From the NCBI GenBank assembly GCA_019009955.1, contig CM032230.1:13792501-13856500 (forward strand): a DNA stretch of 64,000 bases, in the 5' to 3' direction. Source of the DNA: Riptortus pedestris (taxonomy: Eukaryota > Arthropoda > Insecta > Hemiptera > Alydidae). Position 1 is the first letter of the stretch; each line of letters begins with the position of its first letter. The notes below the pieces were generated by a model. That model was given only the letters and a program-made list of their open reading frames with translations. It made no database searches and had not been told where the DNA came from. A program made the translations under genes and the position numbers. Below are positions 24,681 to 35,406 of the stretch, one piece after another.

Positions 24681-25719
24681 CACTTGAACACCATAACATC
24701 TGATCTGTTATTTAACCATTTCTTCAGTTGAGGACCAATCAATAAACTTATTTATATTACGCTTAAATGATAAAACGGCGGCATAATTAATAATAATGAT
24801 AACTCATTAATTCGTTTATATTATAGATTCAGGGCTCGTTTCTCAATTTCTGTCATAATAAAAATTTAAGTTTTCCATTTAATCGTTGGAGGTGCTAATT
24901 TGTTCTCCGCGGTAATTTTATATTCATATGGGGGGAGAATGAGTCTTAATGAACGCCTTTCTTCAGAATCTATTAAATATAATATTGTATATTATGATGT
25001 GATAATTATCTCGGCCCATAATTATGGTTAATATATCTTAATTAAATGGTGCACTATCAAATTAACCAGAAAATGATCAGCCTTGTATGTCAATATGAAT
25101 AAATTTCCAAATAATTATCTCAATCTTCATTACTCCTTGTAAAATATACTATTAATTTCTGTGTCATTATCGTTGAGCAGGAAAACAAATATCTGTATCC
25201 CTTTGGATTATTTTTTTTTTTTTTTTACTTTTTGAAAATATAATTCTTTTATAATTAGGTTTCAATACTTGGGAGCAAGTTGTATTTTATTTGAACATTC
25301 TTATTATAACGTCTATAAATCTAGAGAATGAAATATTTTCCGTGTCCTTTTAAATAATAAAACTTTCTAAATTATTTGCATATGCAGTCTTGCACCGCGT
25401 TTCAGGGGTCTAATTATTTCAGGGTCGTGATCCATAAACTAACAAAGAAATACACTAACTTATCTTTTTATATTTATTTTTAGGAAAATACCTTCAGCAA
25501 ACTAACTATGTTTATATGCAAACATATTTTCAAGCATAATTCACTTAACAGTCTGATTTTAACAGACTATCTGTTTCCCTAACTAATTTATTTTCAAATT
25601 TCTGTAAATGGTATGATTCACTATTAAATTTTTTACTATTTTGTCAACATTTTATTGTTCGTATTCTTATTTTTTTAATTATATTTCGTTGAAATTCCTA
25701 TATAATAAATTTGTTTTTT
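24681..25719. other. AT-rich non-coding DNA
   Basis: No gene or repeat family recognised. It ends at the 5-bp target duplication of the LTR retrotransposon. Confidence 0.4.
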
Positions 25720-25724
25720 CTTTA

Positions 25725-25930
25725 TTTTATGTATTGTATAAGGTAATAACTGTAAGAAGACGCTAACTCACATTCGCCATTAAAAACTGCTATATTGTAT
25801 ACTGTCCTGTACACGTGTGTATCACGCAGTGTTGCCATTGCCTCACATATAATTATCGTACAATATTAATACATTGTATTTATATAATATTAATATTATT
25901 TATTAATTAATTATACATTAATACATATCA
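25725..25930 (-). repeat. 3' LTR of the Gypsy element
   Basis: In element orientation it starts TGATATGTATTAATG and ends CAATACATAAAA. The end is not the usual CA if the CTTTA duplication defines the border. It is very AT-rich in its first third. It differs from the other LTR at the GTATTGTATAAGG/GTATTGTAAAAGG and TACTGTCC/TACTATCC positions. Confidence 0.95.
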
Positions 25931-25943
25931 ACTTCTCCCTTAA
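25931..25943 (-). promoter_or_regulatory. Polypurine tract of the Gypsy element
   Basis: On the minus strand TTAAGGGAGAAGT directly abuts the TGATATG start of the 3' LTR. A purine run in this position primes plus-strand synthesis in LTR retroelements. Confidence 0.75.
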
Positions 25944-26223
25944 ACAATTTGCAAAGTATATGACAAGGCAACACCTGAACATAAATGAAATGAAACTTAT
26001 ACATGAATGAATGTACATAAATGAAGTTAAATTGTATATGACAAAAATCGTAATTGAATTTATTATATTATATGAATTTATTTCATAAATCCAGTCTTTG
26101 CGTTGGTTTCCGCACCCTTGATGACTTCCTGGTAATCGGTTGTGACTGAATCCCAGGTGTACCTGTAGCTAAAGTATCAGAGGTAAGAATGTGCGGAGAA
26201 GCTTGTATACTTAAAGGATGTAG

Positions 26224-26403
26224 TGCAGTTGGAGAAGATCGTAATGTAGGAGATGGTTGTACTGTAGGAGATGATTGTACTATAGGAGATGATTGTACTG
26301 TAGGAGATGGTTGGGCTGTAGGAGATGATTGTATTGTAGGAGATGGTTGGGCTGTAGGAGATGATTGTATTGTAGGAGATGGTTGTATTGTAGGAGATGG
26401 TTG
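26224..26403 (-). repeat. In-frame 18-bp minisatellite in the integrase C-terminus
   Basis: Ten 18-bp units encode a six-residue pattern (Q/S)-P-S/S-S-P-T-x-Q, for example QPSPTI and QSSPTA. Frame is preserved throughout. The repeat lies after the catalytic core in the variable tail of the protein. The plus-strand and other-frame translations of this repeat are artefacts. Confidence 0.9.
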
Positions 26404-26728
26404 TGAAGGAGTATTATTGGGAGAAAATGTTCTGTGTAAATTTGAATCACATACTTGCTGACTTTGCGCAATTGATGCGCCAACTTTCCTCATCTGTTGG
26501 GCATGACGCCTTACTAGCTTCTCAGATACCTGAATTGTATAGTGTAGTGCACCATCCCTATTCAATACGGTGCCTATTTGCCATTTACTATTGGGGGAAG
26601 TGTAGTTGCGTACAGCGACCCTTTCTCCCTCATGAAAGATTTGGCACTGCCGCAGAGGCAAAATTTCTTCTTTTTGAGTAGCGTCAGCACGATGTAGCAG
26701 AGTAAGTGCAGAGTTGATGTTCCTTCCT

Positions 26729-26880
26729 AAAAATAATTGAGCGGGGCTTTCTCCAGTTGCTGTAGACGGACTTCTTCTGAAGGTAAATAAGAAGGTATTC
26801 AAGTTCTCTTGACACGTACCATGGTTCTCTTTAGACAGGCTGCGTAATGCCTGCTTGGCGGTGTATACGTAGCGTTCAAC
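26729..26880 (-). repeat. Source segment of the inverted integrase duplication
   Basis: These 152 bp of the integrase C-terminal half recur in opposite orientation at 27916-28067. The only difference I see is one base (CCATGG here against CCATCG in the copy, read in the same sense). Confidence 0.9.
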
Positions 26881-27915
26881 TTGTCCATTTGTAGAAGGGT
26901 TGTACGGTGCACATGTAATGTGCCGGATAGCTCGTTGTGTAATGAAGTTTTTGAACTCTATGCTGGAAAATGCTGTGCCATTATCAGATACTAAAATCTG
27001 CGGATAACCATATCTTGAGAACACGGAGTCTAAAATATTGATTGACGTAGATGAAGATAAATTTGGTACCATGAAGATTTCAGGCCATTTCGAATAAGCG
27101 TCAATAATTAGTAAAAAATATTTGCCGTGGAATGGTCCCATATGGTCGACATGTATTCTCTCCCACGGTGCATTAGCGGGTTGCCAATGATGAGTTGTAA
27201 TTCTTGAAGGTTCTTTCGCAACCATTAAACAAGGCGTACAATGTCGAACATAGTCTTCTATATTTTTATCAATACCAGGCCAATATACGTACGAACGGGC
27301 TAAAGCTTTCATTTTTACCATTCCTATGTGTCCCATATGTAATTCTTGTAATATTTGAGTACGTAAATTTTTTGGTACATAAACTCTTATGCCAAAAAAT
27401 ATGCAATTATTTTGTAATGTATATCTAGGATCGTCAACGCCATTAGAAATACCAGTTTTCAGTTTTCTCAACAACTCTCTTAATTCTGGATCTTTAATAG
27501 TTTCTTTCGCTAACTTCGATGATGTAATTGGAAGAGTAGCAAGTTGTTGTAGTTGGAAAACTTCTATCTCATCTGGTTCATTGTTACATGTAAATGGTAA
27601 GCTAAGCCTGGAGAGACAATCTGCATTAGCATTTTGTTCGGATTTCCGAAATTTAATTGTAAAGTTAAACATTTGTAAGAATAAGGCGTACCTTAGTAGT
27701 CTTGTAGCTGTAATGACGGGTAACGCATTCTTTGAGCCCAGTATACGGGTCAAAGGCTGATGGTCTGTAATTAATGTAAAATGTTGGCCGTATAAATAAT
27801 GGTAAAATTTCTCTATACCCCATTTGATTGCTAGAGCTTCTTTATCTATCTGAGAATAGTTCCGTTCACTTTTAGACAGGGTTCTAGAGGCAAATGCAAT
27901 AGGCCTTTCTTCATC

Positions 27916-28067
27916 GTTGAACGCTACGTATACACCGCCAAGCAGGCATTACGCAGCCTGTCTAAAGAGAACCATCGTACGTGTCAAGAGAACTTGAATA
28001 CCTTCTTATTTACCTTCAGAAGAAGTCCGTCTACAGCAACTGGAGAAAGCCCCGCTCAATTATTTTT
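27916..28067 (+). repeat. Inverted 152-bp integrase copy replacing the RT/RNase H junction
   Basis: The plus strand from GTTGAACGCTACG (27916) to CAATTATTTTT (28067) is the reverse complement of 26729-26880. In element orientation RT coding runs ...GKTQKIIE, then straight into antisense integrase and a stop. The RT-side junction lies in a shared AAAAATAATTGAG. About 100-130 codons of connection and early RNase H, including the expected first catalytic Asp, are missing. Confidence 0.9.
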
Positions 28068-30070
28068 TGAGTTTTGCCAACGCCTTTGTCAGAAATTTCA
28101 AACCCCAGATATGTAATCTTTTTTTGTAGAAATTTACATTTGCTCTTATTGAGACGTACATTGCCATCTTCAAGTAATTTTAAAACCTGTTCAAGTCGTT
28201 GATTGTGTTCGGCGACCGTCGGTGCTGAAACGACGATGTCATCATGTACCACACAAACGCCTGGAATTTGTTGGACTAATTGGTCAATGAAACGTTGCCA
28301 TTCAGCAGGTGCTGAAGCTAAACCGTAAAGTAGCCTTTTTACTTTGTATAAGCCAATGTGTGTATTAATAGTCAACATCTCGGAAGCTTCCTCTGAAACA
28401 GGTAAATGTAAAAATGCAGTTCTGACATCAAGTTTAGTAAAAAATTTAGCATTTAATAATTTAGCAGAAACTTCTTCGAAACCTGGAAATGGATATTGTG
28501 GAACGACCATCTGAGGATTAAGTGTGACAGAATAATCTGCACACAAACGAATAGTTCCATCCGGTTTTACCACTGGAACGACCGGGGTGGCCCAATCAGA
28601 GGTATTTGTTTTGACTAAGATGCCCTCGTTTTCCATCCTTTTAATCTCCTCTTCCACTTTGGGTTTCAAAGCAAAGGGAACGACACGGGCTCTTTTGAAA
28701 ACTGGCCTAGAATCCGCTTTTAATTGTATTTGTACCTGTACTCCCTGTACCGGATGTACCATGCTGTTGAAAACTTGGATGTGTTTTTGTAGTATTTCTT
28801 CTAGAGAATGCTCTGAATGTATTGAATCTACTCTAGAAATGTCAAGAACGCATAATTCCTTAATCCAGTCTCTCCCCATAATATTAGAGTAGCTTGCTTC
28901 CACAACGTACATTTTTAAATTTTTAATAATGTTTTTGTAACGTACCTCGACTATTGCTTCTCCTCGGGGACGTATAATTTTGTTGTTGTAGCTCCGAAAA
29001 AGGGATGTAGTTTCTTGTAATGTAGTATTCTTCAAGTTTGCAAATGTATTATATTCAATTATTGTAACAGGTGAACCTGTGTCGACTTCCAACGACACTT
29101 TTGTATGGTTCATTAGAACTTCGGTGTATACCGGAGGCGAATGTAAATTTTTAATACAGTTAGAGTTGCGTCTGGAAACACATTGTAATTTATTAATAGG
29201 TAAAATTTCTTTAATAGAATCTGAACATGCATTTTTTTTTCTTATACACACCTTTTCTAGGTGCCCATCTACATTGCAAAATTTACAATGAAGTTTATAA
29301 GTAATTCGGCATTGATTGGCCTTATGACCTTTCTTACCACATTTTAAGCAAGTAAATTTATTATAATTATTATTAATATTTTGGTATTTATTTGTCTTAG
29401 GACTTTTCTTATTCTTTTTCTCTTCTTGAAAAGATACTTTATTGATTTCTAAATTATTACCTTTACCAAGGATGTTACCAGTTCCACCTACTGCCTTTTC
29501 GATTGCTAAAGATATTTCCAAGGTTTTTTCAAATGAAGGATCATCTTCTTCAAATAATCTGTCTAAAATATTTTTGGAACGCAAGCCACTTACGAATACA
29601 TCTCTAAGCATGGTGTTCAGCATAACGCCATCATACTTGCAAGGCGTTGCTAGTTTTCTCAATTGCGCCACGTAATCTGAAATTGATTCGTTTTCTGCTT
29701 GTTTCCGATTAATAAATGTATGCCTAGACGGTATAATTAACGGTGGCGGATTAATATGTTTTTTTAATATGCTCACTAGTTCACTATATTGTTTTTCAGC
29801 GTATGATGTTGGATGTAATAAATGTTTTAAAAGTGTAAAAAACTTAGGGCCAATTAATGTAACAAACATATCACCTTTTTTATCTTCTGGAATATTCCTG
29901 GCTCTGAAGTATGCATCCAAACGTTCGATGTACGTGTCGAAATCTTCCACCGCTTCATCGAAATTTTCAAACTTTATATTTCCTATTGATTTGGACTCTT
30001 CTGTATGGGTCTTAGTCATAGCAGCGACTAACAAATTTATACTATTCACCAATTCATCAATTTCTGGCAT
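28031..30070 (-). pseudogene. Gag-protease-reverse transcriptase of the Gypsy element (truncated)
   Basis: A single 679-codon frame starts with ATG (30070) 20 bp after the LTR. Residues about 30-200 form the Gag capsid-like region. Two CCHC zinc knuckles follow (C241-x2-C-x4-H-x4-C254 and C262-x2-C-x4-H-x4-C275), then an aspartic protease with DTGS at 330-333. RT has KLDVRTAF (544-553) and the catalytic VHDD at 608-611. Residues after about 670 (RGFLQLL) are read from the inverted integrase fragment, so the RT thumb and RNase H start are lost. Gag and Pol share one frame with no frameshift site. Confidence 0.92.
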
Positions 30071-30090
30071 TTCCTGGCCGGTGCCTCCAC
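30071..30090 (-). promoter_or_regulatory. Primer-binding site candidate of the Gypsy element
   Basis: Immediately after the 5' LTR the minus strand reads GTGGAGGCACCGGCCAGGAA. TGG one base after the LTR is the usual start of a tRNA primer site (complement of the CCA end). I did not identify the tRNA. Only 20 bp separate LTR and Gag ATG. Confidence 0.6.
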
Positions 30091-30296
30091 TTTTATGTAT
30101 TGTAAAAGGTAATAACTGTAAGAAGACGCTAACTCACATTCGCCATTAAAAACTGCTATATTGTATACTATCCTGTACACGTGTGTATCACGCAGTGTTG
30201 CCATTGCCTCACATATAATTATCGTACAATATTAATACATTGTATTTATATAATATTAATATTATTTATTAATTAATTATACATTAATACATATCA
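30091..30296 (-). repeat. 5' LTR of the Gypsy element
   Basis: A 206-bp copy nearly identical to the 3' LTR, followed on the plus strand by the CTTTA target duplication (30297-30301). It should contain the promoter; I cannot place a TATA box with confidence because the whole first third is AT-rich. Confidence 0.95.
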
Positions 30297-30301
30297 CTTT
30301 A

Positions 30302-33189
30302 TATATTCTTAAAGAGATTCACAACTTTAAGTCACATCTAGAGTTTAAATTAAATTTAATCTCGCGTAAATGTATTTGCTGATTATATTTAGACCTTTTA
30401 AATGACTAAAGGGATTTAACAAAGTGGTGGTCTATATTCTGTTAGGTTATTTCAGTTGTTTTAACAAATATATGCTAACGAGTGGGACGCCTAAAATTCT
30501 TGCAGAAGGTATTTAAATTTGGAAGACGAAAATTGATATATTTTATTTAGATGTTTTTCTTTCTCTCCCCCCCCCCTATTTATTTGACCCTACTCCCCTG
30601 AACCATTTTGACCCTGAACTACTCTACCCTTCTATAGGGCATATATTACTATAACATTTGCATTGTTATCAATATCGCATGTAAATTATGGAAATAAAAA
30701 TGGATAAGAAATAAAAAAAAAAAAAAGAAAGAAAATAAAAATAAATAATAAAGCCACATTTTCTATACTCTTTATATTAATACAGTGAGGATCAAACATT
30801 CCATTTAACGATTTATATCATATTAATATCCATTGATTTAATTAATTCCCCAAATTTCTTTTTATACTTAATTAATAAGTCAGCATTTGTTGTTGGCCAG
30901 ATTCCTCCTCGTAAAGTAGTTAAGTCTGTTTGGAATAACAGTATTTATTATAAAGTGAACTAAATAAACGTGAGTCATTTTAGATCAGTCCGTGCCCAGA
31001 AGTAAATTGTGCAAGTTTGTATTTCAATTTTTGAATGTTTCCAACGGTTTTTCCATTTGTATACTGATAATTACTCCAAGTGTCTTCTAACCGTCTACTT
31101 TGTTACTTTGCTATACATTATTAGCAACACGTTGTTTTTGATACCACTTTGCTTAATAGTTAGCCATTTTGTTACCTTTTATTCCTGAGCGTCCTTTAAT
31201 CCATTGTAAATTCACCGTTCAGTTTCACTTTAGAATTATTGCCGGAATGGCCTCGTTCTTTATGTATTTGGTTGTCCTAAACAGTTTGTTGTACTATCAC
31301 TTGTGTCATTGTTGTTATAAATTTCAAATAATTTGTACTTGGATTATATTTTGGAGGTCCTTAACGAACTGGAGAATGTATGTACCGACATTTGTATTGT
31401 TGTGGAAGTTCCAACAGTAAAAGAGTCACCGTCCTAAGTGCTGTTAGTATATATCTCATAAACCCATGCTAGTTTCAAGATTTATTTATTTAAATCAATT
31501 GGAGAATTTTGAAATTGATTGGAGTCACAATTTCTACCACTTGTTGAGCATGTGCAGCGAATGGAGTTGTCATTACCTTCAGCATTGGAAGTGATAATTA
31601 TTGCTGACGTTTAGTTTAGAGCAATTCTGGATGGACCTTTTTGGAGCTCATTTTTTATTTTATTAGATTCTTGACAACAATACATTCTTGCTAAGGAGGC
31701 TATTTGAAGAGTTAACTGTTAATTGGTATGATTGAGTTGGTGATAGCAACAGCCACTGCCACTGACATTTTTATCGCCCGTAATGAATTCATAGCTTGGC
31801 TCGGAGTTAGACTCGTTTATTGTTAACCGTTTACAGAACCTTTAACGATGTAAATAAGAAGAGAGAGAGAATGAGAGGAAAAAATAAAGCATAAAAAAGA
31901 CAGAGAGCAATAAACTATGCCCAGCGAGGTAGGTGTAGCCCGTTCGTATTCATTATTTCCGTCTCGGGGCCCGAACCTTGCCGAAGTTTATGATGGGGAC
32001 GAAGATTTCCGAAGGTTGCCGATGTTTATGAGAGGGAGCCGAAGATTGCCGAAGTTATGGCCGAGCCGACAGCAAATAAGGAAGGTACGAGAGCAGCGCC
32101 TTGGGCTACTCCTCGCCTCAAATTCTATTAGCTGCCTTCTCTGCCCTTCTTTCCACCCTCCGATGTTTGTATGACTGCTAGTATATTTAACGGCTACTAC
32201 TCACTTCGTAAAACACATACCTTCATGCCCCACATTAGACCAACATGGAAAAATTTTCATCCTTATAATGTTGACCCAACAGAATTGGCTAAACCACCCC
32301 TAAACCGGAGAATTGTAGTGCATAAACAGGACTCAATCAAAGGAAGAGCTCGTCTACAAGATAATAGAACAATTTTTATTCATAAATATGCATATATTAG
32401 TCCCTCCTTAATGTAATTATATTCCAAAAAAAAACACGAATGTGTAAATAGAAAACGGAACATGGAACTAGGAGGATATTCATCATGATATTTCCCCTCG
32501 AATGACTGACATGCTGAAAACATTTTATATTATCACAAGAGCGAATTTATTAAAGTGAATGAACAAGATGTCTCGGGGGAACAGGTGTCTGAAATAACGT
32601 AATGATCTAAAATCATCATAAAACACATTTTGGACTGGACATAACTGTAAGAACCATTTACTGTTAGTTCAGGTTATAGTGTACGGCGATATAAGTTGAA
32701 GGCACTCGATCTTGTGGGGACTATACCTGAATTGATTTCGTTAGCTGAAAGTCTCAGATGATTTCTAATATGTACTGTCGTCTCACATATATGTGTTGGG
32801 CTTAGAAGGAGACTAAAACGATTGAATATGTGTGTTACAATGTCACATTAAGTAATCAGATATTAGCGAGTACTGTTCTAGGATTATGTATGACTTGAGA
32901 TGGATTTTCGGTGAGTATTCTAAATGAGCTAAACTAGAAAATAATGTTTTGCTAGCTCCAAAATCAAAACCGCCTTCTACAGAAAGGATTCTGAAATCAA
33001 GCCATCGGCTGTCTGTTTCTAAGCTATAGGATTGACTTCCGACATTGTGAAGTAACATTTTTGGAAAAGCTTGGGCCGAAAACAATAGCACAAAGTGTAA
33101 GAGAAATGGACTTCGAAAGACAGCTGTATTCCTCGAACAATTGGCTTTCTCAAAGCCATAATATGTATTTCAAATATTGGCAGGACTTG
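30302..33189. other. Mostly AT-rich non-coding DNA
   Basis: Contains an RNase H scrap of a non-LTR element (31.1-31.3 kb), an A-rich stretch near 30710-30740, and at 31977-32062 two diverged copies of a 39-bp unit (CCGAAGTTTATGATGGGGA / CCGATGTTTATGAGAGGGA). The open frames at 31917-32416 (+) and 32843-33091 (-) have no recognised domain. Confidence 0.4.
31130..31270 (-). pseudogene. RNase H fragment of a non-LTR retrotransposon
   Basis: On the minus strand about 31213-31150 reads LQWIKGRSGIKGNKMANY, stop, AKW. It fits the RNase H C-terminal motif of I/R1/LOA-type elements (WIxGHxGIxGNExADxxAK) and carries an internal stop. No RT block is visible next to it. This is a small decayed remnant. 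Confidence 0.6.
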
Positions 33190-33645
33190 GGGTAGGTACG
33201 AACTCTACCTTATGAAAGAGAGCTGTTGGCAGCCCTGGCTGCAATGAAGGAGGCAGTGGTGGGGCGGACCGGTTCCTGGGAGGTGCGAACCTTCTCACGG
33301 CTCTTAACCCGATTAATCACCAATTAAAACAATATAAGTTAGTTTAAGATCAAAACAGGCCGCGCGCGCCAAGAAATATGGCGGGAAGTTCCCCACTTAT
33401 AGCCAGTGCCTCCTGGGTCGGCTCCTTCCTTATCGAGGAGGCTGTGGTTAGACTCCTATCGAGCTCTCTTTGGAGATCTTCACACCTGATATATCTGGCT
33501 GCGCCGGAGGGATAAAAACCTCTAATAGCAGCTGATGGGCCCGGTCCATGGGTGCGCTATTGCTCTCCCATAACCTCGGTGTTTACCTCATGATCGGCCC
33601 GCACTTACTGCTTCCTGCTAACAAGCTCTGTTCATTATAGCCTCA
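33190..33645. other. GC-richer low-copy block, candidate regulatory DNA
   Basis: It has no repeat family and no coding frame. It contains GGCCGCGCGCGCC (33359-33371), the E2F-like ATGGCGGGAAG (about 33378-33388) and a TATCGAGGAGGCTGTGG stretch. Its contrast with the AT-rich surroundings suggests selection or a different origin, but I cannot assign a function. Confidence 0.3.
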
Positions 33646-33764
33646 TGACTCCTAGTGAACCTTTCAAGAAAAGGTTGTTATAGGGCCGGGACAAATCAAT
33701 CCCACCTTGGTGTAAATCCAACAAATAAAAAAATAAACATTATTAACCATAGCTCGTATTATAA

Positions 33765-34112
33765 AATTTTCTCTAAGGGAAATCAGCTATTGAGGTTGTA
33801 TTCAAGACGCCATTACCGAAAAAAATCCTCAAATGTGCAACGATATGACGCAAATAAGGTACTATCCAACCCTATCTGTCAATCTCATCATACTCGTATA
33901 TTTATAATTTTCTGTTACCTCTTTAGCGGCCGCAATATCTAGCGTTGTTTTAGCATTAACTGCTGAAATCGTAAGGGGGGGGGCTTAGGGTAGATAAAAT
34001 CTAAAATTCAAAATATCTCCCTTATAAGAGTCAGATTGAAATTGTGTATATAATCAATCTTATTGTAAATGTAATGTTCTATGAAAGTTGTTATATATAA
34101 GTTTTCTTTAAT
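33765..34112 (+). mobile_element. Helentron-like element, 5' half, cut by a SINE
   Basis: It starts CTCTAAGGGAAATCAGCTATTGAGG, passes CTGTTACCTCTTTAGCGG and the first internal module (AAAATATCTCCCTTATAAG, AATCAATCTTATTG), and is interrupted at about 34113 by a reverse SINE. No 3' half was seen after the SINE. The TA tract is absent. Confidence 0.65.
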
Positions 34113-34275
34113 AGGGTTATCTAGAGGTTACAACCGTTGTCAAGCCCAGGTGGTACTAGGTACAATATTTAATGAGTTCGTTACTAAATAAATTCCTATT
34201 GCCCAAGCTGGAATAGAGTCAATGACTTTAGGCTCATTCGAACCAACTTCTCCACGCCTTAACTCAAATACCTAA
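34113..34275 (-). mobile_element. SINE, reverse, tail-truncated
   Basis: From AGGGTTATCTAGAGGTTAC through GAGTTCGTTACTAAATAAAT to a diverged head (CGCCTTAACTCA). The B-box complement is degraded (GGAATAGAGTC). The 3' tail and the first 40 bp of body are missing. Confidence 0.65.
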
Positions 34276-35224
34276 CATTAGCCCCTGTCATTATCGTAGT
34301 AACATATAAAACTAATAAAATACTTATCGATGTATATCGTTAGTCTTTATACAAATCCAGTAATTCCTCAAGATTAGTAGTAATCCAGTTATTCAGGGGA
34401 GATGGTAAATCCCCTGTTGTTTGTTTTGTTTTATAGGAATCGTAAATATTATTTGTCAAAAATATTCATAAGCTATGCTTTATTTTTTATTTGTGATTCC
34501 CTTGCAAATTAGTCAAGAGCCTACTTTGAGCTCTGGATTTTCTATTCCAGCCTGTTTAAAAACGAGCTCGTGATGTTGTCCTGAAATATCCAAGAATTCA
34601 AAGAAACCGGCGAAAACCCCTCCATAAAATCCGTCTGAAGACAGGTTAAGAGAGAAAGGATGGTGAGAACATCGGCTAAATAAACAAGGCGTGTACTTAA
34701 GCCTTTCTTTCTTCTCGGGTTCGAAGAAAAGGGAACAGCTGAGCCAATCAGGTTATTAGCCGCGAGGTGGCGTTGTAGGATCGGGGAATTAGGGCCTCTT
34801 ACGCCTCAGGGAAAAGCAGAAAACACGGGGAAAAAATGGACTGTGGAGAAAAAACGGGCACTAAAACAAGAAGGTCGGGATAATGAGGAGTTAAATAGCC
34901 GTATTAGCTGGAAGGGTTGGTGCCTTTAAATATTTCAGTGCGAACGCCATTACCTCATCAGCCGATATTAATAACTTTCTATGCTTCATTTAGTCTTCAT
35001 CAGTGATTAAAATCGCTCTAATTATTAATAAAGGGCAATGGTAGCCACATGATCTTCAAGGGATAAAGATTCGGCTATTTGGGTGCTATTTTGTATTACT
35101 TCAATTGTAGCAGAAACAAAGAATTGAATTTTCTATTGGTCTGCTTTGAATACTGCAGATATCAAGACAAATCAAGAGGCACTTGAGAGGTAGAAACTAC
35201 TCTTGAGATTAGAAACTATTGCCT
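34276..35224. other. Low-copy DNA with a candidate regulatory core at 34.6-35.0 kb
   Basis: No coding frame or repeat was found. Between about 34600 and 35000 the sequence is GC-richer and holds a CCAAT box, a CTCF-like motif and homeodomain-type TAAT cores (CTAATTATTAAT near 35016). It is an enhancer or insulator candidate on composition and motifs only. Confidence 0.3.
34759..34775 (+). promoter_or_regulatory. Candidate CTCF-like binding site
   Basis: GCCGCGAGGTGGCGTTG matches the CCGCGNGGNGGC core of animal CTCF sites and the AGGTGGCG core described for Drosophila CTCF. A CCAAT box (34744-34748) lies 11 bp upstream. A single motif match has a real chance of being random. Confidence 0.35.
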
Positions 35225-35326
35225 ATTATGGCGGTACCCTTAACGCGATTTTCGAAAATTGTTCTCAAATGTTCATGTATCCTACCCATGAGGTGATGAA
35301 AATAAAGTCAGTTCAAAACTGTATAC

Positions 35327-35406
<80 letters not shown>

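Larger units (their letters stand above)
26083..27915 (-). pseudogene. RNase H C-terminus plus integrase of the Gypsy element (pol, 5'-truncated)
   Basis: The open frame begins at the rearrangement junction at 27915 with DEERPIAFASRTLSKSERNY, the distal part of RNase H, and continues into ITDHQPL and NADCLSRL. Counting from the first ATG (27753), integrase has the zinc motif H139/H142/C172/C175. The catalytic triad is D203 (VDHMGPF), D257 (SDNGTAF) and E293 (NGQVER), a D,D-35-E spacing. The C-terminus is extended by a proline/serine repeat (residues 451-510) and ends RVRKPTQRLDL. The integrase itself looks intact. The RNase H start and the RT thumb are missing, so this is not an independent gene. 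Confidence 0.9.
25725..30296 (-). mobile_element. Ty3/Gypsy LTR retrotransposon, complete ends, internally rearranged
   Basis: Two 206-bp LTRs (25725-25930 and 30091-30296) differ at only two positions I can see. The element is flanked by a CTTTA target duplication (25720-25724, 30297-30301). In element orientation the order is LTR, primer-binding candidate, Gag-protease-RT, RNase H-integrase, polypurine tract, LTR. The order RT, RNase H, integrase places it in Ty3/Gypsy. There is no envelope frame. The RT-RNase H junction is replaced by an inverted integrase fragment, so the copy cannot encode a complete polymerase. LTR similarity implies a recent insertion. Confidence 0.95.

Noticed and set aside
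26189..26461. Plus-strand open frame with Gly-Asp-Asp/Cys repeats
   Set aside because: It is the antisense translation of the 18-bp minisatellite in the retrotransposon integrase.
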